The position numbers were made by a program, and so were the translations under genes. A DNA stretch of 64,000 nt, from NCBI GenBank assembly GCA_964023205.1, contig OZ026835.1:38041083-38105082 (forward strand). The letters are read 5' to 3'. Every line of letters starts with the position of its first letter. The stretch's first letter is position 1. Under the pieces are notes generated by a model, which had not been told where the DNA came from, did not search any database, and saw nothing but the letters and a program-made list of their open reading frames with translations. Below are positions 56,891 through 64,000 of this stretch, in pieces. The stretch comes from Lutraria lutraria. Lineage: Eukaryota > Mollusca > Bivalvia > Venerida > Mactridae.

Positions 56891-58551
56891 TGGTGAATAT
56901 CTCAGCCAATTTACAAATTACAATATATCACACCGCAACTTAGAGTAATCAAGCTTAAAATCTTGAATATCTAATTGTTGTATCCAAGATATATTTATAT
57001 ATATAATAATTTGTAACTTACAATGAATGTTACTAGTATATTGCCAACTTGCTACATAACCATTGTATATTCCGACACACTCTCTGGGGACTAACTACTA
57101 AATACATGTGATACCATGCTGTGTCTTTGCTATCCTTCCCTGATAGTTGACCTGTAAAATATAAAATCAAATTAAAAAACAACATATTCATTGTATTTCA
57201 AACATGTACCTTATAACAATCTATGGTATCTAGTCATACTAAAACATTTACAACATTAACAGAACAATGACATGATTTATACTTGTATACTCCTATCAGG
57301 GTCTATCTATAGGTAGATCTTATTTCCATCAATATATTTCAAAATATCATTTATAATTAGAACTTTTCATAATAATTATTTATTATTTATACAGAATATA
57401 TTAATATGAGCAGTTGCTAATTGATATAAATTTACCATACAAGCCCCACATACCTGTCACTTTATAAAAGTTGTAATTCCTTGAATCCTCTAATTGCTTA
57501 ATTAATTTCTCCAATCAATCATGTTTGATATATTATTTAGCAACTTAGTGCACTTTCTGTACTTCAAAAACCAGTTCTGCTTCATCTTTTTTTATACTGT
57601 AGTTGTGAAAATCTGCTGGTCTGGAACTAAAACAGGAGACAAATGGAAATAAGAGTTATTTTAAACAAAGATTTACAAATAATTTTAAATTTAATTATTA
57701 GACTTCATGCTTACATACTGGTCATTGGTCTCTGATGTAAATGAACCATTAATATTATGGTAAAACAATGAAATCAAAAGAATAACATAAAATTCCTTGA
57801 ATGTAGATATTCTACATAAACATGAAATAAGAAGCATGAGCAATTTTCTTTTGTTATAGACAGTCGCGAAAACATATGACAATAAAGCAACAAGCTAAAA
57901 TAAGTTCCCAAGATAATTACTTTACTGTCAACATCCACCCGATGTTGTTGATGTATGCCTTCTAAAGTAATTTTCCAAACTCACTGACATGCTTCTTGCA
58001 ACTAAAACTTGTTATTTTCATGAAATCTATCCGACCTGCTGCTGACATTAGTTCAAGAAATTCAAATATGGCGGTCAGCACTATGACTAATGCAGGCGGT
58101 TGACCTAGATACTTAAATCTTGTTACAAGTTATCTAAGATAAGCGAAGATAATAATTATATTTCAAAATAAACGAATACTTACATTATAATGCAAAATTA
58201 ATGTTTTGCTTCTTCTCTTCTTTCATTTGCCTCATTGATTATGTAAAAACAGTTAATAACTCATTGATGACAAATACATTCGTCTACATCGGCCCTACAT
58301 CAATCCGACATCTACTTGATATTGAGATTTGAACGAATGTAAAGAGTCAGATTCATCGTGTTTTTCATTTATCTTTTATATATTCATGTCTACAGAATAG
58401 GTTCGAACTTGAATAAGTTAACCCCAAGTGTAATACACACTTTTTAAAAAATCCACCTACGTCGGCCCAATGTTTGATTGACGATGGCAAATGTAGCCGA
58501 TATTCCGCTCTTTAGCCAACGTCGGGCCAACATAGTGATGCTGGCTGGGAT

Positions 58552-59357
58552 GATTATCACTTAAACTGTCCTTTGTTTGGCCAAATGATTATCACATAAA
58601 ACTGGTACGTGTTGTATTCTTCCTGGCTTCTTTAATAAATCATAAAGCATAATTGAAGTTCCAGGATTGAGTATTATGAAAACAATAAAGGAGACGTTTA
58701 ATGTAATTTCGCTATCTGAATATATATATTAATTTAATACTTGTCAATACAATCAGTGATTCAAATAATGATACATATACATGGCGTTGCTAAGTTACCC
58801 CTTTAAGCGTGTTAGGTATTGTTTAAATCATATTCATACATTGCAATCAGAGAGCAACCGGAATGACTGGAAGTTATCAACTTGTAAGGCAGATTTTGTT
58901 ATTCCCAGATAAATAAGTTCAATCTCAGACGGAGTGATCTCCCTTTGCAGGTATTGGAGTTTTGGTTACTCTAAGGTAGTTTCCTACTTTCGGTTTTGAT
59001 TTTCTGAAAATACGAACTGGACATTTTATTGTTTTCTTAAAAACTACTCTAGGTTATACTACTAGTGTATTGAACGGAAGGAATATCTCTCAGGTATGTT
59101 GAACTGCTTTGTATTTCCCAAAACTTACTCAAAATATTCTTCTTTTATATAAAAGCTATGGTACGTCTTTAATTTATTTTCGTAGAGTAATATTATAATG
59201 TATAATCTATTGATTTTTACTCCACTTAGCTAAAAAAACACCAGACATTCACTCGTTTAATACAATTGTTTCACAATATTAAACGTTATAAAAAAATCAC
59301 CAAGTAGAATGAACTCTTAACCCTGTACATAAAAATACCGAACTTAATTGATATTAT
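58552..59357. other. Intergenic, no gene seen
   Basis: The continuation of the 35-bp array (to 58600) is followed by AT-rich sequence without supported features. Confidence 0.3.
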
Positions 59358-59449
59358 CGGGGTCACTCAAATAGACGGCTCTTCAGGCGCTTATCAGTCA
59401 CTGAATATACATCAAGTCGTGCTGTCTATATAGGGCGCTTTTGTTTGCA

Positions 59450-60175
59450 ACCTGCGGTGAGCTCGACATAGTCGCCACAAAGGCGGTTGCGTGTCTGTAC
59501 GTTAGTTAGTGAGTGAGTTAGTGTGTCCGTCCGGATCCTTGTCCGGGCTGTATCTCCCTTATGCATTGACATTTTTTAAAATAACTTGGCATAATTGTTT
59601 ATCACAATGAGAGGGTGGGCAGTGCGTAAGATCCAGGTCTCTAGCTCAAAGGTCAAGGTCACACTTGGAGGTCAAACGTCAAAAATGAGCATTAAAGACC
59701 TTGTCCGGGCTGTATCTCCCTTATGCATATAAATCTTTTAAGATAACTTGGCATAATTGTAAAACACCATGAGACGGTGTGCAGTGAGTAAGATCAAGGT
59801 ATCTAGCTCAAAGGTTAAGGTCACACTTAGAGGTCAAACATAAAAAATAATCATTATACACCTTGTCAGGCTGTGTCTCCCATATACATTGAATTATTTG
59901 AAAATGACTTGCCATAATACAATGAGACAATGTGTCTTGGGCAATACCCAGATTTTCATAGGTCAAAGGTCAAGATTACACATTCGGTAAAATATATTTT
60001 CTTTGTCCGGGCTGTAACTTCTGTTTGCATTCAAGGATTTTGAAATAAATTGGTATAAAAGTTTACTTCAATGAAATGATGTGTCATGAATATCACCCAT
60101 ACTTGTAGTTCAAAGGTCAATATCACAAGCTGGCTATACAGGGGCTCGACATGTTGCCCTTGGGCTTCTAGTTTT
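59450..60175. repeat. Helitron-like repeat X, copy 2, intact
   Basis: It runs from GCGGTGAGCTCGACATAGTC to TTGCCCTTGGGC + TTCTAG|TTT. Tandem inner units contain 'gggctgtatctcccttatg'. It is the uninterrupted counterpart of 7326-9504. Confidence 0.6.
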
Positions 60176-61124
60176 TATTATTTTTCTTTAGATGCATGTT
60201 TTCTGTTAATATATCAAGGACATAGTAAAGTTCTTTTCTGTCGCCATGGAGATTTAAATGCTTCTTCCAACTGCCCGTTTATTCGCCACTCAGTTTAAAT
60301 CGAAACCAGTTTTAGTTTACTGTCCAACGTCGAACCAAACCTAAACTGAAACCGGATAGCGCCCATACTAATCCAGGCGTGTAGATAAATCGCCATTACG
60401 GATTCGGAAACATTTTATACCGCACCTTTACCGTACGATACGCGTTCAAGTATTAGCGCGGTTCACTAATTTTACAAATTAATATACATCTTAATTATGG
60501 GTCAATAATCATAATAACTTTTAGCCTTTACCTTCAATAGAATAGGACCTATCATTCTATTTCTAATGCCAAAAAAACTATTTTGCTAAATGCTGAAGAT
60601 GTTTTCCTTTTTGTGAGAATTTTGCTTCGTTAAAATGAAACAGAGACAAGGCTCCGAAATTACAAATGTGACTACATCCATTATGATAAAATCACAGACA
60701 TAAGCATTAGAAATTATGTAATCATATAGTTTGAATGAACATTGAAGTTCTCAATGTTTATAAATTTATAATACAGTAACTATAATCTGTAAGAAAAAAT
60801 AATTGCTTTTCAAGATTATTATGATTTTATTCTTTTCTAAGTTTTCTTAGTGTACATGTAAAATATATTATGTATTATTTCAAACATTTAATACATGTAC
60901 ATCATAAATGCATAAAATGACATAATACACATAATGGGATATTCTTGAGCTTTAGCGGATTAGGAAATAAATATGCAAATGCAAGTGTGATACAATATAA
61001 GAACTTATCATTTTTATTTTGTGTGGGCGAATATATGTGCCTTTGGATTTAAATTTTCAGAGCAGAACATGTCAATTATATATACACACAGTCATTCCAT
61101 AAAGTGTCACTGAAAACCAATCAC

Positions 61125-61222
61125 TTAGAACTGTGCTGTTCCATCAAAATCAGCCTTTTTATTTTGCTTGGTACTTTCAAGCCCGGCATTCTTTGCTAAA
61201 TGCATCACCAAAACTTTTTTTC
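61125..61222 (-). other. Candidate terminal coding exon, unknown gene
   Basis: On the minus strand a strong acceptor (ctttttttaatttcag at 61223-61238) is followed by 98 nt open to a TAA, reading KKVLVMHLAKNAGLE and ending DFDGTAQF. An AATAAA-type signal lies about 110 bp further (near 61015). It sits in the part of the hAT-like relic missing from the short copy at 1290, so it may be a captured exon or the end of the element's own gene. Confidence 0.3.
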
Positions 61223-62644
61223 CTGAAATTAAAAAAAGTATTTCAAACACACCACTGTTACACAAACATTACACAGGTGTAAGGATTGCTAAAACTGATG
61301 CAAATATATAGTTCTGACACATATCTAGAGTGTGTTGATTTAGAAAATTGGTGCTACCTGAAAATTGAAAGGACGAAAAAAGCAAGGTATCATACTTTCT
61401 TCTTTTCTATCTGTTTCAAAATTATTAAGAACTGGGTTTCAAACATCCATTAAAGTGCTTTTGGATTCATTTTTTAAATTGTATGTCAGTTGAAAGTTGA
61501 ATTAGTGTATATATTAAGACATAAAAATCCCTCAAAAACAACTCTGAACCATGGCTAAATGGGAAATTGAACAAAAAATTAGCAAATTTTCAGTGACCAT
61601 TTAGTCAAAATAAGATAATAGAAAATTAAAAGCAAAATTATGGCGGTACGAAGTAATGATCTCACTAAAATGTGCTGTAATCATTTTAAGGGGAAATGAG
61701 TATTAAAGATCGAAAATCCCTTAAACTAAACTGGTCAAAGTGGCGACTTTGTCAAAAAGGCTAAAATTCATGTATCATTATTACTTAGCATTGGAAAAAA
61801 ATATGAAAAAGTAACTGCATGATGCGCTTTAACAACCTTAAAAAGACATTAATTTAATTCCAATAACAGCACAATACAATTTAAAAAGGTATTATTTGCT
61901 TACGGAAAATGGACACATTTTGCGACAAAAATCTAAATCTTGGTTAACGAGTTTTCGTCCATGTACCGTCGGATTTCAACATAAATAAATGGATTTTATC
62001 CTAAGAAATTGGTCAAATTAGAAGACGATACTTACCATCTAACGTTTTGTGAAGCTCTGTACCAATAAAATGTTTATTAAGTTTGAATATGTTATCCATT
62101 TGAAGAAGCGTTTTTACCGTTTTACAATAACAACCATCTTTTAACACAATAATAAATAATTATTATGAAAAGTTCTAATTATAAATGATCTTTTGAAATA
62201 TATTGATGGAAATAAGATCTACCTATAGATAGACCCTGATAGGAGTATACAAGTATAAATCATGTCATTGTTCTGTTAATGTTGTAAATGTTTTAGTATG
62301 ACTAGATACCATAGATTGTTATAAGGTACATGTTTGAAATACAATGAATATGTTGTTTTTTAATTTGATTTTATATTTTACAGGTCAACTATCAGGGAAG
62401 GATAGCAAAGACACAGCATGGTATCACATGTATTTAGTAGTTAGTCCCCAGAGAGTGTGTCGGAATATACAATGGTTATGTAGCAAGTTGGCAATATACT
62501 AGTAACATTCATTGTAAGTTACAAATTATTATATATATAAATATATCTTGGATACAACAATTAGATATTCAAGATTTTAAGCTTGATTACTCTAAGTTGC
62601 GGTGTGATATATTGTAATTTGTAAATTGGCTGAGATATTCACCA

Positions 62645-62717
62645 GCCTGATCAGTTTAGTTGGTAGAGCATCTGACTTGCAAGCATGAGTTTGCGGGTTC
62701 GAGCCATGCATCGGGTA
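62645..62717 (+). tRNA. tRNA-like unit, degenerate
   Basis: GCCTGAT acceptor half, D-arm GTTTAGTTGGTAGAGC, anticodon loop CTTGCAA, T-loop GGGTTCGAGCC, but mismatched T-stem. Part of the dimeric repeat module. Confidence 0.3.
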
Positions 62718-62933
62718 CATTAATTATTTTCCTCTTTCTAATCCTATTACATTTGATGCCGTTAGTATGAGACTAGCCTCGAAATCCTTGAGCTAGGGTG
62801 AAGCAAAGGCTTGTTTAGTCAAAAGAACCTGTGTTTGTCTCAATTAATTTATATTAATAATTTTGAATAAAAAGGAAGGAGGAATGTGGCGGTGTGATAC
62901 ATTGTATTTATGAATTGAATGGGATATTCACCA

Positions 62934-63006
62934 GCCCGATTAGCTCAGTCGGTAGAGCAACTGGCTTGCTAGCAGAAGGTGACGGGTTTGAGTCCTCGCA
63001 TTGGGT
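62934..63006 (+). tRNA. tRNA-like unit
   Basis: The acceptor pairs fully with two G-U pairs (GCCCGAT/ATTGGGT). The D-arm GCTCAGTCGGTAGAGC is intact; the anticodon and T stems have mismatches. Second unit of the dimer. Confidence 0.3.
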
Positions 63007-64000
63007 GCATTATTTTCCTCCTATTACAGCAGTATGATTCAATTTGAACCTAATTATGTACATGAAAAAGGAAACTGTTTGGCTAATTGCATTAGTTAAA
63101 GGAAATGAATTGTGCTTATTGTATGTTTTTAAATACTGTGTTATCAATTTATTGATTAATTATATTGTAGTTGAAGCTGTACAAAGGACAATTCAAAGTG
63201 TTCAGGAAGCTGATGTTAAGGTGGTGTTGAGACAGTGCCTATGTAGTATGTATCAACAATGACAAGGGATAGTGGAAAAAGAAGTGAAAAATAATATTAA
63301 TATACTATAAACAATTACATGAATGACCAAAATGAACTTTCATAGTATTTTAAGTTTTTGGTTAAGACTTTTGGAAGATATATACAGTGTATTTTTAATT
63401 TGTTAGCATTAGTAATTTTGTATTTGTTTATGTATGAGTATGATTAATTGTGTGAATAATTAAATTTAGAAGTGCCAATATCACTGATTACATTCATATT
63501 TTAAACATAAGATTTGCAGAGTAATGAAAATCTAAGTTATATATTGATTTCTTATTGTATTTTTCATTCTTCATGTATTTGGGTTTCATTTTAGCTTAAT
63601 TGTCATAACATGAACTACATTAGATAGTGGAAATTTGAATATAGTTTTTATCATAAAGGGTCTGGGACTCTATTCCAGTTCATACCCTATGAACTTTCAA
63701 GAGCTACATTAAGACTCATGTATATCATTTTACTACTGTTATATTTTGCCCCATATTTAAACAATTAAGCATTTTTTTTTAAAGAAAGAGAGCAATATTA
63801 ATCTATCCTTAGTATTACCGGTAAACCTTAAATTGTATTTCAATTTTTTTTCTATTACATGGAAGGAGTGTCTGGATTTAGTAATTAAGATTATAAGATG
63901 TACATGGTCACCATGATGTTGATTAAATAAATATAGAAAATACTCTATTTATTTTGTTATCTTAATGAAAGATGACCTGTTAGAAATTAACAAATATATT

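Larger units (their letters stand above)
55547..57386 (-). repeat. Left arm of 1.85 kb inverted duplication
   Basis: It is the reverse complement of 62146-64000 with few differences by eye, including an 11-bp deletion in the tRNA-like unit near 56548. It lies wholly inside the 55176-58549 element. Confidence 0.9.
55176..58549. mobile_element. DNA transposon, TIR CCCAGCCARCATCACTA, AT target duplication
   Basis: The ends are CCCAGCCAACATCACTACGT and, inverted, CCCAGCCAGCATCACTATGT. It is inserted in a 35-bp tandem repeat with 'at' on both sides (55174-55175 and 58550-58551); the empty site 'ccaaatgattatc' is seen at 58585-58600. Subterminal regions are rich in GTCGGCCCGACAT repeats. A 2-bp AT duplication is typical of the ISL2EU group. 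The interior has two tRNA-like units and several exon-like minus-strand islands, but no recognised transposase. Confidence 0.75.
59360..62130. mobile_element. Longer relative of the 1290 hAT-like element, truncated
   Basis: GGGTCACTCAAATAGACGG and CTCTTCAGGCGCTTA match the element ends at 1290-2054. The segment 61580-62125 aligns along the 3' half of that element (GTACCGTCGGATTT, CCTAAGAAATTGGTCAAATT). Repeat X is inserted at 59450-60175. The last ~75 bp, including the terminal CAGGGTC, are replaced by the inverted arm at 62146. Confidence 0.65.
62146..64000 (+). repeat. Right arm of inverted duplication, runs off window
   Basis: A second, opposite copy of the CCCAGCC element interior. It begins abruptly at 62146 against a truncated hAT-like relic, and its outer TIR would lie about 370 bp beyond the window end. 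Confidence 0.9.

Overview
The window is nuclear DNA from an intron-rich, repeat-rich, AT-rich animal genome. It carries the 3' ends of two metazoan genes, separated and invaded by many mobile elements. The gene content (an FGFR-type receptor tyrosine kinase and an RNF213-type ubiquitin ligase) fits a bilaterian. The repeats fit a bivalve mollusc best: pearl/Helentron-like elements with tandem cores, hAT and Tigger-like relics, tRNA-derived SINEs, and degenerate Jockey- and CR1/L2-type LINEs. That assignment is inference from repeat style.

Layout. 1-3362: stacked repeats and an old LINE fragment. 3363-13140 (+): the last four coding exons of an FGFR-like kinase, covering the kinase insert, catalytic loop, activation loop, C-lobe and short tail; the introns hold a Tigger-like element with a tRNA-like unit, a LINE tail, two near-identical direct copies of a satellite-cored element and a hAT MITE. 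13141-30690: intergenic, with a 4.2 kb TIR element containing a 2.8 kb minisatellite (42-bp unit), hairpin MITEs, a SINE and a frameshifted Jockey-group LINE. 30696-50811 (+): an RNF213-like gene with a plausible own start codon, at least 15 coding exons with consistent splice phases, one exon cut by a 200-N assembly gap, and a 10.8 kb first intron filled by nested DNA transposons. 50812-64000: intergenic, with a 3.4 kb element whose interior recurs as an inverted copy at the window edge, and truncated hAT and Helitron-like relics.

No operons, CRISPR arrays or prokaryotic features are present. The kinase would act at the plasma membrane in growth-factor signalling. The RNF213-like protein would belong to the giant E3 ligase family, but the model here holds only the C-terminal part and lacks the AAA+ motor. 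The most unusual points are this compact RNF213-like gene, the nested transposons starting 18 bp after its first splice donor, the transposon-embedded minisatellite open on both strands, and a repeat superfamily whose fixed ends carry different satellite cores.
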